The notes: generated from the sequence alone by a model not told the origin. DNA of 64,000 bases from Ahaetulla prasina (GCF_028640845.1 NC_080542.1:133896080-133960079), one strand, 5' to 3'. Shown: positions 1-12,483, numbered from the stretch's first letter. Numbers and translations: made by a program.

Positions 1-2042
1 AAAGGAATTGTCCAACACCCTTTTCAGAATACAAGTCCCTTCATTGCACAACCCCCCAGAACAGTCCAAAGGTCAAAGTCACATAAACCTATAAAGATCC
101 ATCCACACATTCAACCATTTGGTCAGCGGCCAAGAACCACATATGTTTTGGTGGTTCTGCTTCGTCATTAAACCATCTTTCCAATCAACCTCCATGTTTC
201 CAATGTCTTTCTCCCAGCTTGGGAAAAAAGACGTTCCTTCCTACGCTGCCAAACCTGACCCCATGAAATCATTACTTTTATTTAGGGAGGCCCCTTTAGC
301 AAACCACAGCCTTGAAAAGTTTGAAAACTGAGAAACACATATTCAACCAACATTGTTTGGAATTGAAAATCTCCCTCTCCGTGTCCTGTCTATCATAAGC
401 TTTTTGCATGATCCACTAATCCTGATCCAGTTAAGTGAATTTTGTGAAACGAAGAGAAACCTTTACTAGGTCCAGTAAAGAATTGTTCTTTCTGAGACCA
501 TGAGGCTGAGCCCCAAGATGAGCTGCCTTGCAGCTACACCACCCTACCCCTATTTTTTATTTGTGAATTGTTGGTGGGCATGTCAAAGCGCCAATTTTTC
601 CGAATGTGATTTTACATGAGCGTGTTTGGATCAACTCTCAGCCACGTAGCCGGGGCTGCAATCACTTACCTTATCGCTCACAATTGGCCACCCACAACTG
701 GTAGCAGGATCACACTCCTGATAAATCACATATATTTCTCATCATCTCTCTCAAAAGATATGCACAGCAGTTCAGCTCTGGGAGTGGAGGGGGATAGCAA
801 GACATTCAAATAGATCCTCACCTCTTTGATCTTTCATGATGGATGCCGGATGCCGACGGTGATCAGCACAAGAGAGACCAGGGCATGCATTTATTATAAA
901 TAACATGTCTGGAGTCTTTGCAAAACGTTTTCCCTCAATCAAATCCTTGCTATTTAAATAAAACAGGGAGGGAGGAAACAACGATATCGCTAATGAGGTG
1001 CAAATTATATTGACAAGAGCACGTACACATCCCAGGCTGCTGATTATCTTTCATCAAGCCGGCTAAGTAATGTAGTCCTCCTAATGAATGAATGGGTTTG
1101 CAAGTCCAGTTAGTGCCCAGAGTTCAACCCTTAGACAAGTTAATCTATTTTTAAAAAAAATTAAATTAGCCGATTGGAATTCAGCTGATAGAGGTATTAG
1201 GGCCAAACTTCTTGGTTCATTTTTTCCCCTCTCATTTCCCCCTCAATGTGGAAGACTTGAAGGCATCAATTCTTTGGGGACTTGGTGCCTCAGCTCCCCA
1301 CCATCCATGCATATGGAACGGCTAATGATAGAAGCCAACCCAGTGGAGAAGGCAATTCCATGTAGACATTTTCTCCAAAATGGATTATTTCAGGCTGGTT
1401 GGTCACAGATTCCGTAGTTTTCGAGCGATTCATCTTACTATTAATAATGTCAGAGAATTTTAGGCCCTTGAATTAAATAATGATAAATAGGAGGCACAGA
1501 GCGAGCTCGGCAGAGGCAGTGACTGTTTATTTCAGCACAAGGCTCTGTCAGGCCTGATAAATCGGATCCCTGAAATAGTTTATAAAGTACCGAATTGATA
1601 TGGCAGTTTGGTGAGGGGAGAGAATTAATGTCACGGGAGAAGCTTGCAACCCAGATTTTGATGAAAGCCTAGGAAAGCCGTTTTATATAAATATGGTGTC
1701 TGTGCCAGGAAGTGGGAGAAAAAAGCCAAAAAGGGACTTGTGAAATTTCAGTACACCCCAAAAGAAAAGCATCAGGGGCACAGAGGGAATGACTCTATGG
1801 GGTCCAAAAGGTTAAGAAGGAGGCCACAACGTTGCTATCAAATCCCCTACGTGATTTTTCTTTTTTACATGTAACATGCTGGGGGGGAGAAAGGAAGGAG
1901 ATTTCAGTCACAAGATCACAGCTGCCATCCTGACCTTTGACCCTCTCTGTGTGCTCCTGATCAACGGAATGAAACGTTAATAACTCCAACATTGGACTGT
2001 AGGAGATGGAAAGAGTGGTCATCAGTGGTCAGTTCTGTCCAG
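1..2042. other. repeat-poor unique sequence
   Basis: No transposon, microsatellite or convincing gene is visible. Open frames are short (up to 109 codons), have no recognisable domain and no splice context. The part from about 880 to 1720 has a balanced, unrepetitive composition with several TAAT/ATTA cores, resembling conserved non-coding DNA. That reading is an impression from composition only. Confidence 0.5.
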
Positions 2043-2305
2043 TTTTTTTTTAAATTTGAATTTATATCCCGCCCTTCTCCGAAGACTCAGGGCGGCTTAC
2101 ACTATGTCAAGCAATAGTCTTCATCCATTTGTATATTATATACAAAGTCAACTTATTGCCCCAACAATCTGGGTCCTCATTTTACCTACCTTATAAAGGA
2201 TGGAAGGCTGAGTCAACCTTGGGCCTGGTGGGACTTGAACCTGCAGTAATTGCAAGCAGCTGCTGTTAATAACAGACTGCATTAGTCTGTTGAGCCACCA
2301 GAGGC
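2043..2305 (-). mobile_element. tRNA-derived SINE with L2-like tail
   Basis: Read on the minus strand, it starts with a tRNA-like head (box A-like TGGCTCAACAGACTAATGCAG region, box B-like GGTTCAAGTCCCACC). A body with CAGCCTTCCATCCTTTATAAG follows, and the tail ends GAAGGGCGGGATATAAAT. Two further copies in the window (3023-3285 plus, 18735-18998 minus) align over the whole length, which defines the family. The tail resembles the L2-like LINE tails here, suggesting mobilisation by that LINE. Confidence 0.8.
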
Positions 2306-2400
2306 TTCTCAGAGTTCTTGAGAACCAGTAGTAAAAGCAGTGGGAGGCTCCGCCCACCCACCCAGCGTCATAAAGGACGTTCTGCGCTGAAGCTCGTGCT
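2306..2400. repeat. fragment of GC-rich hAT-type element
   Basis: Contains AACCAGTAGTAAAAGCAG followed by GGAGGCTCCGCCCACCCACC. The same words occur inside the complete hAT element at 36769-37018. The terminal repeats are missing here, so this is a truncated copy lying beside the SINE. Confidence 0.45.
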
Positions 2401-2404
2401 CCTG

Positions 2405-3022
2405 TTGTAAACTTATTTATTTATTTATTTATTTATTTTGTCAAATACATATTAAATAATATATAGAAGTATAAGCATGAATTAAATATATAAAATGAAT
2501 ACAACCAAAGGGAACATTAGGACAGGGACGGTAGGCATGCTGGTGCTCTTATGCACGCCCCTTACAGAACTCTTAGGAATGGGGTAAGGTCAATAGTAGA
2601 CAGTTTTTGGTTGAAGCTTTGGGGATTTTGGGAAGAGACCACAGAGTCTGGTAATGCATTCCAGGCATTAACAACTCTGTTTCTGAAGTCATATTTTCTG
2701 CAATCGAGATTGGAGCAGTTCACTTTAAGTTTGCATCTATTGTGTGCTCGTGTATTATTGTTGTTGAAGCTGAAGTAGTCATTGACAGGAAGGACATTGT
2801 AGCAGCTGATTTTATGAGCTATGCTCAGGTTATACCAAAGGCGGCGTAGTTCTAAATTTTGTACACCCAGAATTTCAGTTCTTGTGGCATAAGGTATTTT
2901 CTTGCAAGCAGAGGAGTGGAGGACACTTCTTGTGAAATATTTCTGGACGCGCTCAATTGTATTAATGTCCGATATGCAGTGTGGGTTCCAGACAGATGAG
3001 TTGTATTCGAGAATTGGTCTAG
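2405..3022 (-). mobile_element. CR1-L3-like LINE, 3' end
   Basis: On the minus strand the conceptual product carries the conserved end of CR1-group reverse transcriptase ORF2: LVRPILEYNSSVWNPH, then IERVQKYFTRSVL, RNRVVNAWNALPDSVV, and a stop soon after. The 3' tail has GGGGCGTGCATAAGAGCACC and CCTACCGTCCCTGTCCTAAT and ends in (TAAA)n at 2405-2440. Tails of the same family recur at 16930-17150, 37540-37650 and 43770-43905. The copy is 5' truncated, with a SINE abutting its 5' end. Confidence 0.8.
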
Positions 3023-3285
3023 TAAAAGGGCCTTTGGTGGCTCAACAGACTAATGCAGTCTGTTATTAACACAACTGCTTGCAATTACTGCAAGTTCAAG
3101 CCCCACCAGGCCCAAGGTTGACTCAGCCTTCCATCCTTTATAAGGTAGGTAAAATGAGGACCCAGATTGTTGGGGGAAATAAAGTTGACTTTGTATATAA
3201 TATACAAATGGATGAAGACTATTGCTTGACATAGCGTAAGCCGCCCTGAGTCTTCGGAGAAGGGTGGGATATAAATGCAAAAAAA
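3023..3285 (+). mobile_element. tRNA-derived SINE with L2-like tail
   Basis: Same family as 2043-2305 in opposite orientation, with head GCCTTTGGTGGCTCAACAG and tail GAGTCTTCGGAGAAGGGTGGG then ATATAAAT. The pair therefore forms an inverted repeat of about 260 bp around the LINE fragment at 2405-3022. Confidence 0.8.
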
Positions 3286-3599
3286 AAACCTGGTAGTAAA
3301 GGTAAGTAGAACCCACAACTGGTGGTCATGGGTTAATTTCTTTTTGTACAGGTCAAGGAGCAACACTTTGTATACAAAGGATGGATCTGGGATAGAGGAC
3401 ATCATAAGGGAATTAAAAACTAACTCATCTAAACCAATGAATAGTGTACAAAAGCTATCTTGCAATTACTTGAAAATGTTCTTCACACCAGTTTTTCGAC
3501 CTTGCCTTCTTAGCTTGGAAATTTATTTCAATTTTCTCCACTTGGGATGGAGAAGGTACTACTGTCAGAGGTACTACTGTTTAGTTTTAGAGTTTTTAG

Positions 3600-3695
3600 A
3601 GTTTTTATCTTTTGGCTATACACCGCCCTGAGTCCTTCGGGAGAAGGGCGGTATAAAAATCTAATAAATAAATATAAAAATCTAATAAATAAATA
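3600..3695 (+). mobile_element. L2-like LINE 3' tail
   Basis: Has the hallmark tail CGCCCTGAGTCCTTCGGGAG / AAGGGCGGTATAAAAATC followed by AATAAATA, with the last part duplicated. Only the extreme 3' end is present. Confidence 0.7.
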
Positions 3696-3965
3696 GTTGC
3701 CCACCTTCCTGTTGCATGGTTTTGTGTTACAATATTTGCTTTGCTGGATTTGCTACTTCAAGTGGGCAGCTGAGGCTGACCTTGCTCAGGGTCTAGCAAG
3801 AAATCTAAGGGCTATAGCCTTTATAGGAAAGTGTAAAACTTCTCTGGATCGTTCCACATCAGTTGCTAAAAACAAAATATGTATATGCTCACCCAATCCA
3901 TCCTAAGGAACTGATTTCTATGAGACTTAATGCAGATCCCTAGAAGGCACATAAAATAAAGTAGG

Positions 3966-4125
3966 TGTTTGCTCGGGGGGGGTCAAATTCAAAGCCCAGG
4001 GGCCAGATTTGGCCCATGGGATGCTTAGATCTGGCCCACGGGTCCATCCTGGAAACAGTGAAAGACAGACCCGCAGTGCCTCTGCCGAAGAAAATGGAGT
4101 TTGTGAGGGCTGCATGCGGCATATT
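3966..4125 (+). mobile_element. 5' half of a hAT-type MITE
   Basis: Starts near GGGGGGGTCAAATTCAAAGC and continues with CCAGATTTGGCCCATGGGA. It is clearly related to the complete element at 9256-9639 (GGTGTCAAACTCAAGGCCC). The right half and its terminal repeat are missing. Confidence 0.65.
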
Positions 4126-4469
4126 ATGTATGATACATACTAAACCTTCAACTATAGCATTTTGATTATGTATATATGGTAGTAAGAATAGGGGTACAAT
4201 CTAAATTCCATCAAGTAGTTGAAAAGATTTAATCATTGTCCTCTTCTGCCTCACATACAAGCTTGTATACAAGCTGAGATGGATGGTAAGATAGTCTTCA
4301 TTTTTTTCTTTATCAGTTTGGGTGTTTATTCCCTGCTGTTCTCTAAATACAGACCCATGAAAGGAGTAGTTGATACCTTGATCAATAATGGAAACATCTC
4401 TCCCCTAAAATGGTGTGGACTTATTGCTTATTAGCAGGAGAGAACAGACATCACAATAAGCCTTCGTTT

Positions 4470-5235
4470 TAGAATAGAATGTAAAAATAGAGTTGGAAGG
4501 GATTTTGGAGGTCTTCTAGTCCAACCCATTGCTCAGGCAGGAAACCCTATACCATTTCAGACAAATGGCTGTCCAATCTCTTCTTAAAAACCTTCAGCAT
4601 TGGAGAATTCACAACTTCTGGAGGCAAGTTGTTCCACTGGTTAATTGTTCTAACTTTCAGGAAAGCTCTTCTTCATTCTAGGTTGCTTCTCTCCTTGATA
4701 AATTTCCATCCGTTGCTTCTTATCCTGCCTTCACGTGCTTTGACTCCCTTTTCTTTCTGGAAACTCCTGAGATATTGGAACACTGCTATCATCTCACCCC
4801 AGTCCTTCTTTTCATTAAATACACATATGCAATTCCAGCAATCCTTCTTTATATGTTTTAACTTCCAGTCTCCTAATCATCTTTGTTGTTCTTCTCTGCA
4901 CTCTTTCTAGAGTCTCAACATTTTTTTACAGTGTGGCAGCCAAAACTGAATGCAGTATTCCAAGCATGGCCTTACCAAGGTATTATAAAGTGGTATTAAC
5001 ACGTCATATGATCTTGATTCTATCTCTCTGTTAATGCAACTGTGCATGAACTATGCACAGTCAACTGTGTTGACTTTTTAGCAGCTGTAGCACACTGCTG
5101 GCTCATATTTAAGTGATTGTCCACAAGGACTCACAGTTCTCTCACAGTTATTACTATTGAGCGAGGTACCACCTATACTGTACCTGTGCATTTGAGCATT
5201 TTGTTCTGCATGTTTTGCTGATATAGACATAATTG
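4470..5235 (-). mobile_element. CR1 LINE, 3' end of ORF2 and tail
   Basis: The minus strand gives a degenerate CR1 ORF2 C-terminus and the typical CR1 tail (CCCTTCCAACTCT-type, here TTGGAAGGGATTTTGGAGG on the plus strand). It aligns with the better preserved copies at 20105-21210 and 41548-41925. Stops and frameshifts make it inactive. Confidence 0.8.
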
Positions 5236-6780
5236 GCTAAGTTAGCCCAGAACACTAAGCCATAAACTATGATGGGTAAATCTATATTGTTCCTGCATTG
5301 CTCTCCCAGTTTTGGGTAATGAAATGTCAATTGCTCCAAAAAACTGCCACAATCCCAGTCAAGCACCAATAGCAACTGAACGGCTGCCACGTTTCATTCT
5401 GTTTCATGAGTTCTGTAGCTGTTTTATTTTTAAAAATTTCAGATGGAAACATTTCAACATTTTCATTTATTTAATTGAACTTCTGTTTTCAAAGACAATT
5501 TAAAGAGTAGCCTATCAAGCTGAATACAATTCCCCAGCAATGACATTTGTCCTGCTAATTACCCTCCCACTTCACCCTGTCACTTTTGCAAGGGAAAATA
5601 TACAATTCAAGCAGAACATTTTTATGGTTGGTGGTTCTATTCACAAATATGTTTGAGGACAAATTATATCTTTTTACACATCTTTTTTTCATTTTAATTT
5701 TAAAATATAAGCTACCTGTGGACATGCTAGACAGCTTCTAAATCTGATAAATAGTTTTGGGCATGTACATAAAACTTCTTAAAAGATTCCATGTTTTTTT
5801 GCAAACCACCTTGCAAATTAAAAAAGGAGAAGGAGCCAGGCATCACAAAAAAACCAAAAACAAATATAAAGTGCTGACATTCTGGTTAACTGCATTAACA
5901 TATTACGTTAGTAAAATTACAGGTGAAAAAGGATTTTTTTTAAAAAAATCAGGGCAATAGTTATCAGAATGGAAATATCAGAAGAAATCTACAGAAAAAT
6001 GCTCATGTTGTGGTATGTGTATTGCTTTTGAAAAATCACTACCTGATGTGGAATCAGGAACAAACTGAATACTGGAAAAATGAGAAACAAAGTAAAAGTG
6101 CAATTAATCCTAAACCATCGATTAGAAACGTGAACAAATGTTATTGTGAACAGAAGTATAGATAAGATGCTCCTTCAAAAGTAATTTAATGTATCAGTTT
6201 TCCATTATGTCGCACATACATTATAATTCCACCATCAGAGTTTACATAATGCTTGAGGTTGTGGCATTTTTAAAAACAGTTTTTTGAGAAAAAAAATAAT
6301 CTTCCAACCCTTCAAACTGTTCTTTGTAGCCGAAGCATAAGATGAATGCATCATATTTATAAGTACTATAATATATGTTATTATTTTCCCTTTTCAAAGG
6401 GGCAGATGGGCAAAATCCCATAAGGTTTTCTATCTGTGCTTAATTTCCCTAATGACTATTTCATATCCAGCCCATTCAGCTAAAGAGGCGCTAAATTAAG
6501 AAGATTGCTGTTTGAAGCTAAGGGTACAAATTGAATTTCAAACACCTAATAAGGTGTCGAAAATTACCTCAAGCTTTCAAATGTCATATAATGTAAAAAT
6601 ACAAATGAGTCTTGAAAAGCAGCTCCACTTGTAATTAACATTCTGATGTGTTCAAATAATCAAACGTTCTCCTCCAAGGAGGATATTGAAGGAGATTATT
6701 GCAAGTAATACTTTGCTAATCAGTAGGTGACAACTATTTTTATGTCATTGATCCAGACTTCTGGCATCCATTTTGTCTCT
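5236..6780. other. unique AT-rich sequence
   Basis: No repeat family or gene recognised. The interval 6430-6720 has low repetitiveness and several homeodomain-like ATTA cores, and reads like a conserved non-coding element. No comparison was possible. Confidence 0.4.
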
Positions 6781-8003
6781 TGTCAGTCGGTGGCTTTTTT
6801 TAAAAAAAAATTCAATGATGTTTCACCCCCTCCTTCCCCCTTGTCGAAGACAACCTGTCCTTCAAGTCTCAACCGAGGTCAGTAATCAAATTCCATAAGG
6901 AAAGTTCTCTCCCTCCCTCCCATCCTCCCTCCCTCCCTCCCCCTCCCTCCCTCTCCCCCCTCTTTCTCCCCCTCTCTCCCTTATATGAAATAGTTGGTTC
7001 TTCATTCCAACTATTTTTAACCTGAAAAAGAGACTTGCTGATATTGAAAAAGGTTGGGATGTTTTTCCAAATAAGGGGAGAAAATGATATTCTCATTTGA
7101 GGTTTTATTTGGCTGAATAGTTCAAAATGGTGGTAACCATAGAAATCGAATTTTATAGCTGCCCCCTTATATTTACCCATGAGAAATTTTCTCCAGTCAG
7201 TCAGCTGCATCACAGATGTAAATGTCAGGAACATGATGTACTCCATCATCTTTGTTTGGTGTTATTACTTCCTCCTCCTCTCCATAGCAGCAAATGATAT
7301 CTGAGAATTTATCTTCAACCTAACACCAAGTTGTTGTCATCACACTTTCCACATAGGCTACAAGACCTGTTTCTAATGTTTCAGCCTCTATATCAAATCC
7401 TCCCTGTTGATAGTTTTTTTTTTTAAAGGATATATTATTGAGGGTGAGGCTGATGAACAAAATATATGTAGACCTCAAAGAGGGTGGGTGGAAATTGCCT
7501 TCTTCTTTGCAACGACTCTTCTTTATACAATCTTCTCTCTTCCACATTCATACAGAGACCCTAACAGAAGGCCAAAACTTGCATTAAAGTTATGCTGAGG
7601 CATGCAGGTTCATCCCATTTGTGTTTTCCAAGAATAAGCTATTCTGAATAGGTCCCAATCTGATCTAGGCATATCCATCTGTTGTGCTCTACATCTTGGA
7701 TCACAACAGAATGCTTAAAGGGGAGAAATGCATTCATTTGGAGCTATGACCGATTTAAAAATGGTGTCACCGAAAAAATAAAGAAAGCTCTGAGCATTAA
7801 AAAAAAATATTGTTAGGTCTTTAAAGATCAAGAAGTATCCTTTGAATGAAGATGTAAATCATTAACCTGAGTAAAAATGAATGTAACATAATGCAACAGT
7901 GGACAAGCACATTATTAGTCAATAGAGGTAGTACTGTATTCAGTTTCATCCTAATTATCTAGCCTGAATAATAAAACACAGATTAGCCTAGATAGGTCTA
8001 GCC
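6781..8003. other. unique sequence with a pyrimidine tract
   Basis: The only distinct feature is a (CCCT)n-rich polypyrimidine tract at 6904-6982. The open frames that cross it are low-complexity artefacts. The rest shows no gene or known repeat. Confidence 0.5.
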
Positions 8004-8382
8004 CCTATGGAACGCGTGCCAAATGTGGCACATGGAGACATATCGGTGGGCACCCGAGCTCAGCTCAGCGTGCTGGCCAGCTGATTTTCAGGCCTTGGGC
8101 CCACCAGAAGTCGGGAAACAGGCTGTTTCCAGCCTCCAGAGGGCATTTTCGCCCTCCCCAGGCTCCTAGAAAGGCTCTGGAACCTAGGGAGGGTGAAAAA
8201 CAGGCCTACCGGGCTGACCAGGCCCACCGGGCCATCACGTGCCAAAAGCAAGGGAAATGCAGGGGGTTGCACACACATGCAGGGGGGGTTTGCAAAGAAT
8301 TATGGGGGTGGGCGCTCATGTACAACTTCTCCACGCTCCCCATGCTTTTGGCATGCGATGGCAAAATGGTTAGCCATCACTG
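8004..8382. mobile_element. hAT-type non-autonomous element
   Basis: Flanked by GTCTAGCC (7996-8003) and GTCTAACC (8383-8390), an 8-bp target duplication with one mismatch as expected for hAT transposons. The right end reads GGTTAGCCATCACTG, matching the end of the element at 11963. The GC-rich interior encodes nothing. Confidence 0.75.
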
Positions 8383-8809
8383 GTCTAACCTCTAAAGGAA
8401 AAAACAAACAATAGCCTAAGGTGATAAAGTCACTACTGTTTCCTGCTACTGCCATCATCTAACCATCCAGGAGTAGGGTTACATTAAGCAACAAACCATG
8501 GTTTTGATTTTTTTTTAAAGAATCATATAGTTAGTTTATCAAAGATAGCTACTGCTAGGTTACCATAACCTTTTCACCAGCTTTGCTTTGTCTCATTGAG
8601 ATTGGGCTTCAAAACTGATACCAGAACTGATAACCGTACCATATCGCAGGATAAAATTGATTTTCTTGAACAGACAAGAACCAAGACTAATCCTTGTAGA
8701 ATTCCATAGGTTGAGGGCTGGACACCTCTTCAACTGTCTCATACTCAGAACTGAAATTACTGCTACCCGATGCCTCATTTATGCAGCGCATTAAGCTATT
8801 GTAATAAAA

Positions 8810-8905
8810 AGTATTGAGATTCAGTTGGATGTAGCAATTAAGACATGAGGTCATGAGTTCTAGTCTTGCCTTAGGCATGAAGCTAGATGACTTTGGGCCA
8901 GTCCT
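8810..8905 (+). mobile_element. tRNA-SINE 5' fragment
   Basis: Contains a box B-like GTCATGAGTTCTAGTCTTGCC followed by the SINE word CTTTGGGCCAGTCC. Related pieces lie at 11195-11345 and 36395-36610. The 3' part is absent. Confidence 0.55.
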
Positions 8906-8914
8906 TCTCTTTCA

Positions 8915-9035
8915 GCAGGCTTGTGAAGAAGAGATTGGACGGCCATTTGTCTGAAATGGGATAGGGTCTCCTACTAGAGCAGGGGGTTGGACTAGAAGAC
9001 TCCAAGATCCCTTCCAACTCTGTAAATATGGTTAC
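8915..9035 (+). mobile_element. CR1 LINE 3' tail
   Basis: The last few codons of ORF2 (LDGHLSEMG-like) are followed by CAGGGGGTTGGACTAGAAGA and CCCTTCCAACTCTGT, the standard CR1 3' terminus. Confidence 0.75.
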
Positions 9036-9255
9036 TTCTGAAGTATTGCTAAGAAAATTGCAGGGACCTAGCCATATTTAGGTTTGTTTGTCCATAAAGG
9101 TCTAATTGATTCCAAGCAGAGCCAGTCAACTACAAGAATCAAATGCTAGTTGATCATAGATCAGACTGTAGTTGGAGTGGCCTATATTAAGGGAAAACAA
9201 TCCCCATTCCTTGAATATATTCAACTGAGTATACTCAGAGATCAAAATTTTAGCT

Positions 9256-9639
9256 CAGGGGTGTCAAACTCAAGGCCCGGATCCTGGATCCAGCTCATGG
9301 GGTGCTTAGAGGTGGCCCATGGGGCCACCCTGGAAACAGCAAAGGACCAGCTCGCAATGCTTCTGCCAGTAAAAATGGAGCAGCCCTCACAAGCTCAGTT
9401 TTTGGCCATGATGGCCCCCTGCAGCACCCCCCAAGCTCCATTTTCACTGGCAGAGGGCTGCAGGAGGTCATTGTGGCTGAAAACAGAGCTTGGGAGCCTG
9501 TTTTTGCTGGCAGGGTGCTCAGGCCACCACAGATGCCTCCTGACAAGAGTGACATCAAACTGGCCATGCCCACCCTAGTCCCCCAAGGTCAAATACAACC
9601 CTGATGCAGCCCTCAATGAAATTGAATTTGACACCCCTG
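9256..9639. mobile_element. hAT-type MITE with clear TIRs
   Basis: Terminal inverted repeats are CAGGGGTGTCAAACTCAA and, on the other strand, CAGGGGTGTCAAATTCAA. Target duplication is TTTTAGCT (9248-9255) against TTCTAGCT (9640-9647), 7 of 8 matching. At 384 bp and without transposase it must have been moved in trans. Confidence 0.9.
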
Positions 9640-9872
9640 TTCTAGCTAATGTTTGGTAAGTTTCTTCAGGAAACTGATATAAAAGAAAGTAGGAATAAAT
9701 GTAATTTTACAAAGAGTGGTAGAGCCCTGAGCTTCATGTGTTCCCTGACAAGCTAGTAAATCTGAAGCATCTACAGAACTCTTACCAAACTGTAATTTTT
9801 CAATTTATCAGGAGGGAATAAATTGCTATAGAGGAGATGTATCAACCATATTTTTTTTATTGAAATATAAAT

Positions 9873-10088
9873 TGTTATATACCTTATAAGGAGTGTGCTA
9901 TAGTTTTCACTCAGGTCCTCCAAAAAGGCGGGAAAATACTCGAATCTCATTGGCTAAGCTGTCTGGCAGCCCTCTATATAAAGAGAACACTGCCAGACTA
10001 GCACTCTGTTGGGTTGTACTGGTCTACTAATAAAGAGCTATTGTTACTGAAAGAGTTGTGTCCGTCTCTTCCATCATTGGATCTAACA
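9873..10088 (+). mobile_element. solo LTR, 216 bp
   Basis: Begins TGTTATATACC and ends GGATCTAACA, with perfect 5-bp duplications TAAAT at 9868-9872 and 10089-10093. A promoter-like TATATAAAG (about 9976) and a polyadenylation signal AATAAAG (about 10030) lie in the expected U3-R order, giving a plus orientation. No internal region is present, so it is a recombination product. The R-U5-like end resembles the terminus at 59999-60080. The 5-bp duplication fits Ty3/gypsy but does not prove it. Confidence 0.9.
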
Positions 10089-10093
10089 TAAAT

Positions 10094-11190
10094 AAAGGGA
10101 AATTTGGTTTTTAACTTGGCCCCAGGGATTACTGTAGTCATGGTAACTCCAGCATACCATTCAAAGGTGTGTCCTTTAGCCTAGAGGAATTGTGTTACAT
10201 CAGTTGTGTAAGGAAACAGCTGTGCTATTCTGTGAATCCTTACAAATTATTTCCAGAAATTTAAGGAATATATATGACCAGTAAAAATTGCTCATAATTA
10301 TTCCCACATACTCTACCTTAGCCAAACTGGTCATTTCCCCATCACCCATTGGATTCTCATTTCTCCTGTTTAATTATCAGGTAGCTGCAGTCCATAGGTA
10401 GAACCTGGAACATAATAAATCTATTCCCTATCTGCTGTAAATTATTATCTGTATTTAGTGGAATTCTTCTTGTCAAGCAGTAAAAATGTAGCCTCACTCC
10501 CTATATCCTTGGATTTTTGATCCTACATGGAGTTTGATACATAAATCAATATTTAATAACAAAGCAATGTGATTCTTCTATGTACTTTATTGTGTCTCTT
10601 GATGCGTTTTAATAATCTTCACTTCCCAAAGGTGATGGAAACTTTAGTTAATTAACGTCCACGAAGCATTTTATGCTGCTTTACTTTGGGCCCTGCTTAA
10701 AGGCTAATTCCCACCCCCATCACTTTTTCTCTTTAGGTTTAATTGAATCTTAGGTTGATTTTCCACTACATTCTCTTCCCCATAACAATAGGTTTAACCA
10801 TGTCTTTTCAAACACGATCTTATACAGCTATTCTGATAGATTTTCTCACGCAGCTCAGAGAATTTCTAAAGCAGACTCTCTCAACCTGTGGTCTTCCTGA
10901 TGTACTATCCGTTAATTCCCATGATCTTTGGAAAGGAAAGTACCAGTACTCCAAGTCTTACAGTTCTGAAAATGTGCTAAATGAAGAAAAAGTGATTGCA
11001 AGTTATCAGGTCATGCTTGTTAGTTCAAGACACCTCATGTCAAGAAAGGGCAAAATGTGGTCTCCGAACACTTTATATTTTTAGGAGAATTTTTAAGAGT
11101 TCACTGAACCACAAATTGTTTTATTGATCAGTAGCGGGGTGGACAGTGATGGAAACTTCTCTCCACAGAGTTTTGCAAAATAGAATACAT
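10094..11190. other. unique sequence, no gene recognised
   Basis: No repeats or domains are visible. A 113-codon open frame (10743-11084, plus) has no recognisable similarity or splice context. The interval 10560-10760 is compact and TTAATTAA-containing and could be a conserved non-coding block. Confidence 0.4.
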
Positions 11191-11194
11191 ATAA

Positions 11195-11345
11195 CATGTG
11201 ATGCCAGTTTGCTTAGTGGTGAAGATTAGAAAGTAGGCAACTGTGAGTTCTAGTTCCGCCTTAGATACAAAGCCAGATGGGATGATCTTGGGTCAGTCAC
11301 TCTCTGTCAACCTACGATTTCAGGTTCAGGTAACAAGCCAGTCGG
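11195..11345 (+). mobile_element. tRNA-SINE fragment
   Basis: Shows the same head and body words as 8810-8905: GTGAGTTCTAGTTCCGCCTTAG and then GATCTTGGGTCAGTCACTCTC. Diverged, with no clear tail. Confidence 0.55.
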
Positions 11346-11962
11346 TCAACTCTGGTTGATAAAAAAAAAGTAAACCTTGCAAACATTAGGAAGAAATAAA
11401 CCAAAAAGGGAAAAAAAGATGTTATTAAAAAATAAAGAATTTGACTGAATACAGCACATTCTGTATTTAATGAGATCAGTCATGGGATGGAATTATGATG
11501 AGGAAGTACTACAAAGACAATGGTACCTTTGAGAGAACAAAGAGGCAGCATTTCATCAGTTACTTACGTTATACTATCTTTGTTTCTCAGAACCACCTTT
11601 TACTATTATTTCCCAACATTCATTGCTCTTTTAAACATGGACAGAGGGATATGTTTCTAGCTCAGGGTTGAACTGCAGAGTTCTTGGTGTCCTCTGAACT
11701 TTGATGTTTTCTTGCTGATTTTTCATTACTAGACTAGGTAATATGATTAGTGCTAGTAGGGAGTGGAGTTTGCTTTCATTTTATATATTAGTGACTTCAG
11801 TGTTGGGAATGGTCTTGATAGTTATTTATCTCTATATAGAGATTTATCCTTAGGCTTCTAAATTAAACCTTTGTGTAGAAGGACATCAATAGATAAATAA
11901 CATACCATTCCAACAAGACAACCAAAAAGCCAAAAATTAAACACAAACGCCAACACCTGGAT
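11346..11962. other. unique AT-rich sequence
   Basis: No recognisable gene or repeat apart from short A-runs. Confidence 0.45.
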
Positions 11963-12475
11963 CAGTGATGGCTAACCTTTTTCTTGTCATGTATCAAAAG
12001 TGTGTATGCATGCCGGCACCATAATGCAGTCTGTGCATCCCCCTACGCATGCATGCATGACCTCTCCCCATGCCCGTTTTTGGCCTAGCAGGCCTCCCTG
12101 CAGCCTTCTGGGCCCAAAAATGGGCCATGTGGAGGGGTGGGCTACACCCCCATGCCCCGTTTTGGGCCTAGCAGGCCTCCCTGCAGCCTCCTGGGCCCAA
12201 AAGTGGGGGCCCACGCCACACTCCCCCACACTCCACCTCCACTCCCCACGCATGTGTGTGTGACCCTCACCCATCTGCACATGCGCACTATTCCTGCGCA
12301 CACATGCGGGTCTCCTTCATGCACCCCTCTCCCCATGCATCCTAAAAATCAGCTGGCCGACGGGAGGTGTGCACACACAGGCACAGTGGAGCTCAACTGG
12401 GCGACCACTTGTGTGCCCACAGAGAGGGCTCTGCGTACCAGCTGTAGCACGTGTGCCATCGATTCTTCATCATGG
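11963..12475. mobile_element. hAT-type non-autonomous element
   Basis: The left end CAGTGATGGCTAACCTTTTT is the familiar hAT-type terminus; the right end (minus strand CCATGATGAAGAATCG) is diverged. Flanks ACCTGGAT (11955-11962) and ACCTAGAT (12476-12483) form an 8-bp duplication with one mismatch. The interior holds two copies of a GGCCTAGCAGGCCTCCCTGC segment (about 12081 and 12165). Frames across it are not genes. Confidence 0.8.
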
Positions 12476-12483
12476 ACCTAGAT

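Noticed and set aside
2043..3285. The inverted SINE pair as one palindromic transposon
   Set aside because: Each copy has its own head and tail in the correct order, and a separate LINE lies between them; two independent SINE insertions explain it.
12000..12480. GC-rich block as a CpG island promoter
   Set aside because: It is bounded by hAT-type ends and an 8-bp duplication and is rich in CCC/CCA instead of CpG.
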